From NCBI RefSeq assembly GCF_003144115.1, contig NW_020312012.1, positions 400,601 to 464,600 on the forward strand: a DNA stretch of 64,000 nt. Direction: 5' to 3'. Source of the DNA: Tilletiopsis washingtonensis. Lineage: Eukaryota > Basidiomycota > Exobasidiomycetes > Entylomatales. The position numbers were made by a program, and so were the translations under genes. Positions 49,795 through 60,354 of this stretch are shown here, piece after piece (the stretch's first letter is position 1; each line of letters opens with the position of its first letter). The notes below the pieces were generated by a model. The model was not told the DNA's origin and ran no database searches. It worked only from the letters and a program-made list of their open reading frames with translations.

Positions 49795-52108
49795 ATGCAG
49801 CTCCCCTCTCTCCTCATCCCGCTCGCCGCGGCCCTTCTCGGCGCCCTTTCGTGCGCACCGCACGTCGCGGCAAAGGCGCAGCCGGGCGTGCTGGATCTGA
49901 CAAAGGAGGCCGACTTCAACAAGCATGTGGGCAAGGACTCGGTGCGTTTGTTTTGGTCGGGCGTGTGTGTGTCGCGCGCGCGCGTGTGTGTGTGTGTGAA
50001 ATCTTGCCGGCACTTCTGCCTCTCTCCCTCTCTTTCCTCTGCTGCGAAACTTGGCCGCCATTCCACCCCCCCCCCCCTCTTCCCCCCTTGCTGACCCACA
50101 CGCAACGCCACCCTGGGTCCCCACCCACGCACACAGCCAGCGCTCGTCGAGTTCTTTGCGCCGTGGTGTGGACACTGCAAGAAGCTGGCTCCCATCTACG
50201 CCCAGCTCGCCTCTTCCTTCTCCTCTTCCGCCTCGGGCAGCAGCGCGGCCGTGCACATCGCCAGCGTGGATGCCGATGCCAACCGCGCGCTCGGCGCGCG
50301 CTTCGACATTAAAGGCTACCCGACGCTCAAGTGGTTCGCCGCCGGCTCGCTCGCGGGCGAGGAGTATCGCGGCGCACGAGACCTCGAGAGTCTCAGGCGC
50401 TTCGTCGCAGACAAGATTGGCGCAAAGGGGGAGAAGAAGAGGCAAGATACGCGCACGGTGGCGGTGCAGCTGAGCAACGGCAACTTTGATAAGGTGGTGC
50501 TGGATCAGACTAAGCATCGCTTGGTGGAATTGTGAGTNNNNNNNNNNNNNNNNNNNNNNNNNNNNNNNNNNNNNNNNNNNNNNNNNNNNNNNNNNNNNNN
50601 NNNNNNNNNNNNNNNNNNNNNNNNNNNNNNNNNNNNNNNNNNNNNNNNNNNNNNNNNNNNNNNNNNNNNNNNNNNNNNNNNNNNNNNNNNNNNNNNNNNN
50701 NNNNNNNNNNNNNNNNNNNNNNNNNNNNNNNNNNNNNNNNNNNNNNNNNNNNNNNNNNNNNNNNNNNNNNNNNNNNNNNNNNNNNNNNNNNNNNNNNNNN
50801 NNNNNNNNNNNNNNNNNNNNNNNNNNNNNNNNNNNNNNNNNNNNNNNNNNNNNNNNNNNNNNNNNNNNNNNNNNNNNNNNNNNNNNNNNNNNNNNNNNNN
50901 NNNNNNNNNNNNNNNNNNNNNNNNNNNNNNNNNNNNNNNNNNNNNNNNNNNNNNNNNNNNNNNNNNNNNNNNNNNNNNNNNNNNNNNNNNNNNNNNNNNN
51001 NNNNNNNNNNNNNNNNNNNNNNNNNNNNNNNNNNNNNNNNNNNNNNNNNNNNNNNNNNNNNNNNNNNNNNNNNNNNNNNNNNNNNNNNNNNNNNNNNNNN
51101 NNNNNNNNNNNNNNNNNNNNNNNNNNNNNNNNNNNNNNNNNNNNNNNNNNNNNNNNNNNNNNNNNNNNNNNNNNNNNNNNNNNNNNNNNNNNNNNNNNNN
51201 NNNNNNNNNNNNNNNNNNNNNNNNNNNNNNNNTCCTTCTCTTTTGTCCCCCCTCCTCTCTTCGCTCTCTCGCTCTCTCACGCGCCGACTTCGTTCCTCGG
51301 GCTCGCCGCACGACTCGGCCTTGACTCCCGCAACTTGCGCCCCGCCCCCCCATCTTCCGTCCTCGTGCGCCCCTCCCTACGCTACGCTTCCCTCGCCCCA
51401 GTGCGTCGTGGCGCAACTGGACGCCGACAATGCGCTGCACAAGACGTATGGGCAGCAGTACGGCATTTCCAGCTACCCCACCATCCTCGTGCGTAGGTAG
51501 TGATGCGCTTCATTCACTCTTGCCCCACGCACACACACACACGCACCCTTTGCGCGCGACCGCTAACCCCCCGTCGTTGTTGGGTTGCCCAGTTCTTCCC
51601 CAAGGGCAGCTCCACGCCGAAGCCCTACACGGGCGCACGCTCCGAAGAGGCGCTGCTCAACTTTCTCAACGACAACTGTCAGACGTTCCGCAAGGCCGGC
51701 GGTCTGCTTTCCGAAATGGCAGGCCGCATGCCATCTCTTGACCGCCTCGCCGCCCTCTTTTTCAACGGCGCCCACGACGACGCCAGGGCCTCGGTGCTCG
51801 CCGAGACCAAGGAGTACGTGGCGCGCATGAGCCAGAGCGTCAATGCCACAGAGGCAAAGAATGCGGCGGCAAAGTACTATGTGCGCGTCATGGACAAGCT
51901 CCTAGAGACGCCAGAGTACGTCGAAAAGGAGACGAAACGCCTCGAGGCGCTCCTGGCCAAGCACGCAGAGGGCGTGGCGCACCTGGCCGCAACGAAGGTC
52001 GACGAGCTGACGCGCAAGAAGAACGTGCTCGCTAGCTTTCGCAAGATGTCGCAGGAGTACATGGAGCGCCTGCACGAGGCGGGCAAGAAGAGACACGAGG
52101 AGCTCTGA
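49795..52108 (+). CDS. Protein disulfide isomerase, ERp38 type (interrupted by sequence gap)
   Basis: ER-lumen thiol oxidoreductase. Visible exons: 49795-49941, 50137-50531, then a gap, an exon ending 51488 (from about 51402), and 51593-52108. A signal peptide (MQLPSLLIPLAAALLGALSC, then APHVAAKA) starts it. Thioredoxin domain 1 has FFAPWCGHCKKLAPIY with C60-G-H-C63 and GYPTLKWF. After the donor at 50532 the sequence is unknown. Domain 2 resumes at CVVAQLDADNALHKTYG with SSYPTILFFPKGS, so its own CGHC should be inside the gap. The C-terminus is the ERp29c-like helical domain (LDRLAALFFNGAHDDARASV; AAKYYVRVMDKLLETPEYV; MSQEYMERLHEAGKKRHEEL). There is no classical HDEL/KDEL; it ends KKRHEEL, which may act as a weak variant. 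About 90 residues are missing. Confidence 0.88.
50538..51232. other. Assembly gap (695 N)
   Basis: Run of N inside the PDI gene, starting six bases into an intron. It removes most of thioredoxin domain 2. The surrounding introns carry C and G homopolymers, a common cause of such gaps. True length is unknown. Confidence 0.99.
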
Positions 52109-52519
52109 GGCGCCTGTCAGGCCGCGCTTATCTCCCCCTCGCTCCTCTCCCTCCCCTTCTCCCCTCTCTCTTCTCCTCCTCCAACTCTACTTGTCGCACT
52201 CAAAATGACATCACACATGCGCCCGCGTTCAGCTGAGGGCCTGTCATGGGCCTGACTATATCACTCGAGCGGGTGTGAGGCAAGAAGGACATCGCATTGC
52301 GGCCGCCTCGCGGTGCTGCACCTCCACAACCGAGCCTCATCTTCGCACCGCTCTGGCCCCGCAGCCAGCACCTATCATCGTCGCAGCGCATCGTCCGCAG
52401 CAGCGTCGCCAGCCAAAGCTCGTTAGCCGCCGGCGCTGCAGCGGAAGAGCGAAACGAGAAAGAATGCTGCTGCCGCAGTCCGGAGCGGCGCAAAGAAGAT
52501 TGCTCGGTGAGGGAGAGGC
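52109..52519. other. 3' region of PDI
   Basis: CT-rich for the first 90 bases, then plain sequence running into the palindromic array. No gene seen. Confidence 0.5.
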
Positions 52520-52940
52520 GAGACACGCGAGCGCCGTTCGCGTGCGGACCGTCGATGCCGAGAGACGAAGCATGGCGGCCGTCGCCCGGTGCGCCGTGCT
52601 CCTGCTTCCGAGTGTTCATCGGCAAGCAAGCCTGCGAGACGGTGCAACAGAGTTCATAAAGCGCGCCGACGAGGCAGCTGCAGAGCCAGCGAGCCAAAGA
52701 CTTTGGCTGTGGGCTCTCGCAGATGCATCGTCGACGGATGATGATCACTGAGTACCACCTCGGAGGAAGTGCGGCCGACGAGCGCTCGGGAAAGAAGCGC
52801 AAAGCACCGCGCGGCGGACGTTGCGGCTCTCCGCCTCAGTCGTGGAAAAGAAGTGCCGGTGGCGTGTGACTTGCGCGAGTGGAGGAGTCCGGGTATCGCG
52901 AGGTGGCGCTGGCGGAGTCGGAGGCAACCCTACTCCACTT

Positions 52941-53033
52941 CCGATGCAAACTGGACTCACGTCGATGCTTGCTGTCCAAAGGCGTGGCACGCCCAAGGAC
53001 ACACAACATCGACGGAGCTTCGCACGCATCGAG
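52941..53033. repeat. Inverted repeat A
   Basis: Apex GGCGT-GGC-ACGCC at 52981-52993. The left arm has CGATGC near 52942 and TCGATG near 52962, then TGTCC; the right arm gives the same order when reverse-complemented. About 45-base arms with several mismatches. Confidence 0.6.
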
Positions 53034-53714
53034 AAGAGAGCGAGGAGCGCCTTCGACGAATTTGAGCGCCGGTTGGAGAAGAGAGGCGGAACGGAGGTGA
53101 CGTTGAGCGGCGAAGGAAGGCGAAGAGGCCGTTGCACGGGCAGGTGAAGTTGCACAATCGGCACGGATGCAGGGCAAGAGCCGTCGCAGACGGGTGAGGG
53201 CCGAGGCACGAGCGTGATATCGCCCACGCTTCTGCCCTCACCTCATGTCGACTGGCTTAGCTCTGCAGCCGGTGCCGAAGGGCTTGACGCGGTCACCAGA
53301 CGTGCGATCTCGAGCTAAAGCGGCAGAATGCGGGGCGTGGACCGAAGATGATGTCGAAGGCAGGACGACGAGCGACGATATTGCTCGTCCTCTCGGCCTT
53401 CGACGGTATCTATACGGTTTCCGCGCGTCATCATGCCACCCCAGACCGTGCCGACGACTGCCGCGCTGCTGAGTGTGCGAAGAGGAGAGGCCGGCGAGTC
53501 TCGCCGCAGTTGAGAGTCGTCGAGCTACGATGCCGAATGAGGCGCGCGTGAAGCCTGACTTGCGCTCGAAGGTCGAAAAACGGACGCCGCAGTCGTCCGT
53601 GCTCCGGCCCTCGAACGTAAGGTCTGGCTCATCGCTTGCTCGCAGTCGCCGTGCCGCGTCCTTGAGCGCGCGAGTGTGCGAGGGCTTGCTGTCGGACCGA
53701 AGACGAGCGGCATC

Positions 53715-53845
53715 GAGCTTGCGCTCAGACACCCGGCGCGGCAGGAACGCAATCGAGGAAGGGTAGGAAGGCGGGCGTGGCAACGCCCGCTTCTCACTTC
53801 CAGCGGCTGCGAGCCTGGGGCGCTGGTGCAAGCTCCAGCTAGACG
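53715..53845. repeat. Inverted repeat B
   Basis: Apex GCGGGCGT (53771-53778) pairing with ACGCCCGC (53783-53790). Outer matches include GGAAG/CTTCC and GAGCTTGC/GCAAGCTC, but spacing between them differs by several bases. Confidence 0.5.
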
Positions 53846-54131
53846 CCGCATGACCGAGGGCGAGCACGAGGAAGGTGACTTGGCGCCGACGAGGCAAGGA
53901 TGCTCGGTGATACGCCAGTGGACGATGCCTGTCAACGCAAGCGACAGCGGCATGCGCAATGGCATCGGGCTAGCTCGATGTGTTTCCCGTGTATCTCCGA
54001 GCGCGAGGCCGTGAAGGCAGACAGGCGCGAACGGCGAGATGGCGTGTACAGACCGTGACGCGGTGCCGACGAGAGCAATTGTCAGGCGCACAGCGAGCAG
54101 CTTGCAGCTGGGCGATCGCGCACGTAACAAC

Positions 54132-54200
54132 GAGCGTGGCGCTGGAAGGATGATGCACGGGCGTAGCACGCCCGTGGATCATGCCTTCGAGCACCACACC
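54132..54200. repeat. Inverted repeat C
   Basis: The best preserved unit. CACGGGCGT (54156-54164), AGC, ACGCCCGTG (54168-54176) is perfect. Beyond it, ATGAT/ATCAT, GGAAGG/CCTTC-like and TGG-GCT segments keep pairing for about 33 bases per arm. Confidence 0.75.
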
Positions 54201-54355
54201 TCAAGTACACGAGCTCGACGTTGCTGCAGCGTATTCGAGATAGGCCGAAGATCGACGGGCGACGAGCAGTGAAGGCGAAGGATGTCGGCGACGCGTTGTT
54301 GCTCGAGTCAGTCCGGCGCTCAGCCGCAGGTGAAGGCGAGCTTGCGCTGCCAGAG

Positions 54356-54456
54356 CCATCGCCAAGCACACATCCTCGACGAGAACGGGAGACAAGCGGG
54401 TGTGACACGCCCATGTGTCTCGCCTTTCAGTCGACGACATGCTGCTGGTGATGACG
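54356..54456. repeat. Inverted repeat D
   Basis: Apex GGGTGT-GAC-ACGCCC (54398-54412; one G-T change in the apex). GAGACA pairs with TGTCTC, and further out TCGAC, CAT, CCA and CATC blocks pair at matching distances, for arms near 48 bases. Confidence 0.65.
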
Positions 54457-54591
54457 AGGGCCGAGCTCGACGTCGCTTGTGGCATGGCAAAGCGCGCGAC
54501 GACGAAGAGAGATGGTCGACTTCTTGCTCCCGCTCGCGCTCGACGCCGTCGGACGCTCAGCAAGTGACGGCGACTCTGCATCGCATCAGCC

Positions 54592-54690
54592 ATCGCAAGC
54601 CGGCACAAGAGACGCCAGAAGCAAGAACAGCGGGCGTCGCACGCCCGGCATTGCTTGCTTCTGGCATCGCTGCGTCGAGAGGCGATGCAT
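54592..54690. repeat. Inverted repeat E
   Basis: Apex CGGGCGT-CGC-ACGCCCG (54631-54647). GCCAGAAGCAAG (54614-54625) pairs perfectly with CTTGCTTCTGGC (from 54655), with a small internal bulge between the two stems. Weaker pairing continues outward. Confidence 0.7.
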
Positions 54691-54695
54691 GACAC

Positions 54696-54711
54696 GACTC
54701 GAGCTCGAGTC
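54696..54711. repeat. Perfect 16-bp palindrome
   Basis: GACTCGAGCTCGAGTC, just after inverted repeat E. The core GAGCTCGA recurs after units C and D. Confidence 0.75.
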
Positions 54712-55060
54712 CGTCTTGAGATGCGCGACGTCGAAGCAAGAGAAGTCGAGCGACACCAAACGAGCGAAGATGGGCTGGAACCGCCCGCGCTTCTGCCGCA
54801 CGTGCAGGCAAAGCTGTCGAGAGATTGAAGAGCACGGCGGACTTGCGCCGCGTGTCCAAGCTTTCGAGAGGCTGGCGAACAGGTGCGACCAAGCGCAAGA
54901 CAACAGCTCGAGGTCGCTCGTGGCGAGCGGCGTGGCTAGATGAGGCGGAGGGAGTGCAGCGGCGTGAAGGAGGGCCGAGGCCGACGAGGTGATCCTCGCA
55001 AACGCGCCGGGGACGCCGAGGTGGACGACAGACTCATACTCGGTTTGCATCGCAAGATGA

Positions 55061-56141
55061 AGGCGTAGGACCGGAAGAGGCACGGCAAGTCGCTGCCGCG
55101 CATCTGGTCTTCTGGCCTCTGCGATCATACAGCGTTGCCGACGAGAAGGAGCTTGTCGCGGCACCAAGAGCGACGTCTTCAAGAGAGTAGGCGGACGAGA
55201 GGACGGCACCGTAGAGAAGCGCTCGTGAAAGGTTCGAAGCCGTAAGACGTCGCCAGGCGGGCCCCTAGCTAGACGTGCCTCCCAGCCTCGCACAACGCTG
55301 CAACCGGCCCGGAGGAGTAAGAAGCACGGCGAAGGTTGCCGCACCTCTCGTCCTCCGGAGAAAGTAGCAGTCGCGTGCGATGAGGAGATGGACAGCAGCT
55401 TGAAGCCGCTGACGACGTCTTCCGAGCCCTTGCGTCGAGTCGAAGACGGAAGGAGTAGGCGCAGGCGCGAGGCGATGAAGAATGAAGAAAAGCGCCTCGA
55501 TCCGAAGCCGCAGAAGACTGGCGTGACCCAGCTGCATCCCCTCGCCTCTCTCGCTCGATGAGAAGACCGCCCTGCAAGCACAGATGGCGCGGCGAGAGTG
55601 CGCCGCACGTCGGGTCTTGCAAGACGGTACTCCTACTCAACTAGCGAAAGGGGCTGAAGGAGCAGCTTGAGGGACTGCCACGTCCTCGGCGGCTGAAGAA
55701 TCGAAGAGCGATGAGGTGGCATTGATGGACGACGACGGCTCGAGTGAAGAAGGTGGGAGGCCATCGACGCCAAGCCGACGAAGACGATGATGACAGCAGC
55801 GAGGAGCTAGAAGTGCGCGCGCCCGTCGCAAGGAAGCGAGTCGACCGCGGAAGGCTGAAGAGGCACGACAGAGTGCGTCGTGCGTCCGGCCTGCCGCTAT
55901 CGATTCCCTCCCCCTACGACGAGAGGGAACACTATGAGCTCGAAAGTGCTCGCCACGTCTTTGTGGAGTGATGTGGACGATGAAGAAGGGGTATGAGATG
56001 TGTCCGGTGACCTCGATGCCGTGAGCGAGAGAAGAAAAGCGACTGGTCGAAGGCGCACGGCTAGTGTAGGCGAGGGCGAAAGAAGAAACGGACCGTGGCG
56101 AATGAGCGAGGCCAGCTCGCAGGCGCCTCGATCGCCTCGAA
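55061..56141. other. Region between the palindromic array and the lactonase stop
   Basis: About 1.1 kb. A 75-codon plus frame (55744-55971) with an acidic DEDDDDSSEELE stretch exists but has no support as a gene. No clear inverted repeats like those upstream were found past 55.1 kb. Confidence 0.4.
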
Positions 56142-57521
56142 TCACTTGTCCGCCGGAGCGAAGCCGGCAAACGCCACCTTTGGCAGTCCACCGAGCGTGG
56201 CCACCTTGTCCAGGCTGCCATCCTTGTCGCTGACGCGCAGAACGACGACGTTGCCCGAGTCCTGGTTCGCGACCGAGAGGTACTGGCCGTCCGGCGAGAC
56301 ATCGAACTGTGGGGGACAAGGCAGATGTCAGCTGCCGTGAGGAGAGAGGAAAGGAAGGAGAGCGGCCAACTCACGTGCCGAGGATTCAGGCCGCCGCTGC
56401 GGTACCAGTATGTCCAGCTTGCACGGCCATTGTCGCCGCGCGTCAGCACCGAGATGCTGTCCTCTTGCGAGTCGCCGCGGTTCGACGCAAACACAAAGCG
56501 TCCGTTCGGCGCGACTTGCACCTCTGCGAGGGTGCGCTTCGGGCCGTCGGCCTTGTTGCCGCCCAGCGGCAGCGCCGGCGGCGAGGAGAAGCTCGGCTCG
56601 CCGATCTGCTGCAGCACCTCGTCGGACGAGGCCGTGGGAGCATAGAGAAAGGACGTGATGGTGTTGGCAAACTCGCTGGAGAGGTAGGCAAACGTCTTGC
56701 CCTTGGCGGCGTCGACGAAGAACTTGAGGTGCCGCGGGCCCGAGCCGGCGCGGAGTGGAATGTCGGCGACGTGTGCGGCATCCTTGCAGGCGGAGGAAGC
56801 GGGACGGATGACGCGGATGACGTCGGCGCCGAGATCACAGACAAAGACGTAGGCACCGTCGGGCGAGACGACGACGTCGTGCGCGTAGCTGCCGTCTTGC
56901 CGATTGCTGACTGGGCCGGTGCCGTTGCGCGTAAAGGAGAGCACGGCGGATGCGTCGCGCAGCTTGGGAGTGAGGCGAGGCGAACCGCCACTGTCGGGCG
57001 ACTTGTGCGTGTAGGAGAGAGGCAGGACGGAGAGCGAGCCCGAGTCGTAGTTGGCCACGTAGACGCACGAGCCAGACACAGCGCTAGCCACGCTGCCGTC
57101 GCCCTTGGTCTGTGCACGGCTCGAGGCGCGAAAGGAGGGAGGCGAGGAGAGGCGGTCGAGGAGATAGGCGCCGCCGGGAGCCGACTCGTCGGTGACGAGG
57201 AGCGTGCGACGGGAGCCGGCCGAGGGCGTGGAGAGGAAGGTGAGCCAGGAAGGCGCAGCACCTGTTTGGCCGGCGAGAGTGTCGCGGCGTTGCAGCGTCG
57301 AGGGCGGCGTGAAGCGCAGCAGGTTGCTGTGGAGAAGCGAGCGTCAGGGCTGTGCACAGCGGTCGCGGGCGCAGAGAGAGCGTGAAGCAGCGCACGACAG
57401 AGAGGCAGGGGACTCACATGTCGGCAGCGTAGCCGCTCGTGTAGACGTCGTACGATGCAGACGCGGCCATGCTGAGGCACGCAGACACGAGCAGGCTGGC
57501 GCCGACGGCGAGGAGACGCAT
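56142..57521 (-). CDS. Secreted lactonase, 7-bladed beta-propeller (6-phosphogluconolactonase/muconate-cyclase fold)
   Basis: Three minus-strand exons, 57521-57418, 57326-56375 and 56306-56142, give 406 residues. The N-terminus MRLLAVGASLLVSACLSMAA is a signal peptide. The body shows the repeating blade pattern of the PF10282 lactonase family: CVYVANYDSGSLSVLPLS, DVVVSPDGAYVFVCDLGAD, GPRHLKFFVDAAKGKTFAYL, VQVAPNGRFVFASNRGDSQ with DSISVL, and FDVSPDGQYLSVANQDSGNV, where R-H of LNPRH sits at the last splice site. The family includes bacterial Pgl and fungal carboxy-cis,cis-muconate cyclases; the signal peptide argues against the pentose-phosphate role and for an extracellular or vacuolar lactone-type substrate. 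Two N-glycosylation sequons are possible (NGTG). Confidence 0.88.
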
Positions 57522-57938
57522 GGTGGGCAGAAGACGCGGCGGCGGGCGAGGGCGCACAGGCGCGGCGGTGCAGATGCGCGCGGCGCGGCGTGCTGCGTGC
57601 ACGAAAGTGGAGGGGCGAGCTGAGGCCGAGGGGGCTGCGACTCGCAGGCGCAGGCTGAGGAGTGGGAGGTGGTGGTCGCAAAGCAAGCGCTCGCCCCACT
57701 TCTGCACCCTCTTTTAGCCTTGTGAGCCTGCTCTGTTTGGGGCCCGGCGAGCGGCCGCTCCCCTGTCGCCGGAGCAGCATGGGAGATGCCGCAAAGGGGG
57801 CGCGCCGGCGCTCGATGGGGCAACAGGGCCGTGCGCGGGCGCTGGGCGTTACGTAAGCGCCGCCGCCGCCTCGCCGCACCTTTGCCTCGCCTCGCTCCCT
57901 CGTTCTGCACTCCCACACACTCAAGGCAAGGCAAAGCA

Positions 57939-58133
57939 ATGTCGTCCTGTCCATGCACGCCGCGTGCCCTGCTCGTGCCGCAAGCGCTGCCGTATCTGGC
58001 GCCTGCGCAGCGCGTCTCGAGCGCCGAGCTGATGCGGCGCGATCGCGAGTGGAAGCGCCGGGCGGCCGGGCCGAGCAAGCAGGACGGAGCGGCAAGCAAG
58101 GCAGGCGAGGTGCAAGGCCTCAAGAGCCGCTGA
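57939..58133 (+). CDS. Possible small protein (64 aa)
   Basis: An ATG 418 bases from the divergent lactonase start opens MSSCPCTPRALLVPQALPYL and then SSAELMRRDREWKRRAAGP, ending KAGEVQGLKSR. Codon choice is reasonable and the ATG is preceded by AGCA. No family recognised; it could be a real small gene or chance. Confidence 0.35.
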   Translation: MSSCPCTPRALLVPQALPYLAPAQRVSSAELMRRDREWKRRAAGPSKQDGAASKAGEVQGLKSR

Positions 58134-58467
58134 GCGGCCATCGTTCTGCTTGGCATAGCAGAGACCCGGCATCACGAGCGCGAGGCAGCAAGCCCAATAG
58201 GCCGCTGTTGGCGCGCACGTCGATGCCCTTGCGCAAGCATCCGACGCACCGAGTCGGGCCTGAGCGACGGGAAGATCGGCATGCACGGCTCGACTTGAAG
58301 ATTGCAGCGTTCTTCGTCGCCAACACTTCAATGGCGTGCTTCACCTTTGGCTGCTCGAGACGCTCGCGCTCGACCGGGCGGTAGACAACGCCCTCTTCGC
58401 ACGCTTCTAAGACCGATGGGCAGACGACAAAGCCGCTCGCTTCGCCCACTGCCTGTCGAAACGGCAC
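58120..58467 (-). CDS. Possible small protein (115 aa)
   Basis: Opens MPFRQAVGEASGFVVCPSVL and continues CEEGVVYRPVERERLEQPKV and KHAIEVLATKNAAIFKSS, with a TRCVGC pair of cysteines later. The first 60 residues look protein-like and codon-biased; the C-terminus looks random, so an intron or decay is possible. It overlaps the end of the plus-strand ORF at 57939 by 14 bases; probably only one, or neither, is real. Confidence 0.3.
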   Translation of the reverse strand: MPFRQAVGEASGFVVCPSVLEACEEGVVYRPVERERLEQPKVKHAIEVLATKNAAIFKSSRACRSSRRSGPTRCVGCLRKGIDVRANSGLLGLLPRARDAGSLLCQAERWPLSGS

Positions 58468-60354
58468 ACTCGGACCCTCTGTTGCCCCGCCTAGACGCTG
58501 ACTCAGCCCCTCCGCGACGTTTGCGAGCTGCTGGCAACGAGCGCGCAGTCTTCGATGGTCGGCGAGCCATGGCTCGCCCCGATTCTTCCGTCGGCCGCGT
58601 CCTCACCCTGTCTCGCCCGCGCGGCAGGAGCATATCAGCGCATCAAGCCCTGTGGGCTGTGCGCTCTCTGAGCTTGCTGGAGCTGTGCCGTCGAGCTCGA
58701 GAGTCTCCGTTGGCGGCCGAGATTCTTGCGGCTCACTCTGCCATGCCTGCTCGTGCCCGTGGAGGGAATAGAACACCACGTCCCCTCCCGTCGGAACTCT
58801 CGAGTAGCTCGAGCGCTCGACAAAAAGAAGCAGACACCAGTCCTCAGCCTCTGGCCATGTCCGGACCCTTGCTTGAGGCTTTTCGCGTGGCCCAGCAAGG
58901 GGGAAGAGAGAGGCACGGCATCCTCTCTCTGCTGCTGGTGCAAGGCCGAGCCGCTGCGTCGGAGACCCTCTCAGCTTCACCGCTGCGCAGGTCCGCCTCG
59001 GCCTCGGACTCTGGAAGGCGGCCGACGTGTTCCAGGGCACGCGTTGAAAGCATAGCTGCCGGCTGCCATGCTCGGTAGCGTCGTACCTGACATTTGAGCT
59101 GCCGACAGCGAGCGCGTGGAGCGTCGAGAGCTCCGTTCAGAGTCGGCAGCCCGCAGGGTTGCATGAAGGCTGGGCCGTGCAGCCAACGTGGCAGCGCAGC
59201 CGCTCAGAGAGCAGAGCCATGTAAAAGTCGTCGGAGCGCGCCCCTGCCAGGCGAGTCGGATGCGCTATGCTTCGCGCGCGTCCCTGCGAGAGAAGAGTGG
59301 CATGAGTCGAGCGGGGCCCCGAGCGCCGCTGTTGGAAGGAAGCGCCGCTGAGAAGGGCATGGCAACGCAGCGAGTCTTAAGTGGCTCTTTCCCTGCGGCT
59401 GCTGCTGCATGCTGTCTCAGCTGCAGCTCATCAGCGGCAGCCGCTCTCAGGCGCAGGCGCACCCCCCGCCGCACGCCGGCACCTCTTGTTCTGCGGCTGC
59501 AGATGCGCATGCAAGCCAAGCCGTGCCCACACGAGCGACGGCAGTGACAGCCGCGCAAGGGGCTCAACTCGCATCGGGCCGCGAGAGAGGAGGTGCAAAC
59601 GGAAGCGCTGCTCCGAGCTGGTGCTGGGTGCTGTGGCGGCTCGGCTCCTGCTGGGAGCAACCCCTCGGATCGTTTCTCAAGGTGGTTGAGGAGGGACTGC
59701 TGCGTCTCCGGCTCTCCGGCTGCTGCGGCTGCTGCGAAGCGTCTCGCCTCCTCTCGCTCTCCGCTGCCGCCCGCTGCTGCTGCTGCGCGGCTGCTGATGC
59801 AACGAGCGAGGAGCGGTACCCCGGCACGACGGCGGCGAGATTCTGCCTGCTGTCACATCGCGTGCCCACCTCTCTCATGCTCTCGGCCGCCGAGTCGAGA
59901 CTCGAGAGCGGGCACGGCAGCGGACGGAGCCAGAGCGAGAGCGCAGACGCAGCGTGCAGCAGCAGCGAGCGGAGCGTGGAGCTCCGCACATCCGCACGCC
60001 CCTCTCTCGAGGTGCCGGAGCAGCGTCGGCAGGCGGTGACGTGTGCCGCGCTTGCCCGTGGCTGCTGTTCTGTGCTTGGCTTGCGCGCGGCGGGCGAGGA
60101 GCGGCGCCGAGAGCAGGCACGTCGCCTGTCTTTCGCGCATCGACGGTGCCCTGATGCACGGCCTGCTTGCTCCACTCGCTCCGCCTCCGCACGCGCGCCG
60201 CTGCTGCTGGCGTGCCTTGGGCGTGTGCCTCGCCTCGCCTCGACTCAGCGCCTCAGCGTCGCAACCCGGCTCTGCATCTCCCCCACTCTCTCGCCTCCCT
60301 CCGCCTTCCGTGCTCTCCACCACCACCACACCCCCATCCTCTCACACCCGCACC
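58468..60354. other. Region upstream of the acyl-CoA synthetase gene
   Basis: About 1.9 kb without a supportable gene. Frames are compositional. The last 80 bases are a C/A-rich leader typical of 5' UTRs in this window. Confidence 0.45.

Larger units (their letters stand above)
52520..55060. repeat. Diverged array of long imperfect inverted repeats
   Basis: No protein family is recognisable here. At least five clear and several weaker inverted repeats occur, with centres near 52987, 53590, 53780, 54166, 54405, 54639 (clear) and 52534, 53217, 53430, 53972, 54843 (weaker). Centre spacing is mostly 160-240 bases. Four or five share the apex GGGCGT-N3-ACGCCC or a close variant. Arms extend 30-50 bases with mismatches. 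Arms of different units differ in sequence but each pairs with its own partner. Units C, D and E also share GAGCTCGA about 40-60 bases after the centre, so they may be diverged copies of one palindromic monomer. It could be a satellite-like array, a decayed fold-back element, or a non-coding RNA with serial hairpins; sequence alone does not decide. Confidence 0.65.

Noticed and set aside
52941-54711. CRISPR array reading of the regularly spaced repeats
   Set aside because: Eukaryotic setting, repeat units not identical, and the conserved part is a palindrome apex rather than a constant direct repeat with unique spacers.
53238-55608. Overlapping minus-strand ORFs (up to 340 codons) across the hairpin array
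   Set aside because: No motifs, frames overlap each other, and the inverted repeats would encode unrelated text on each arm.
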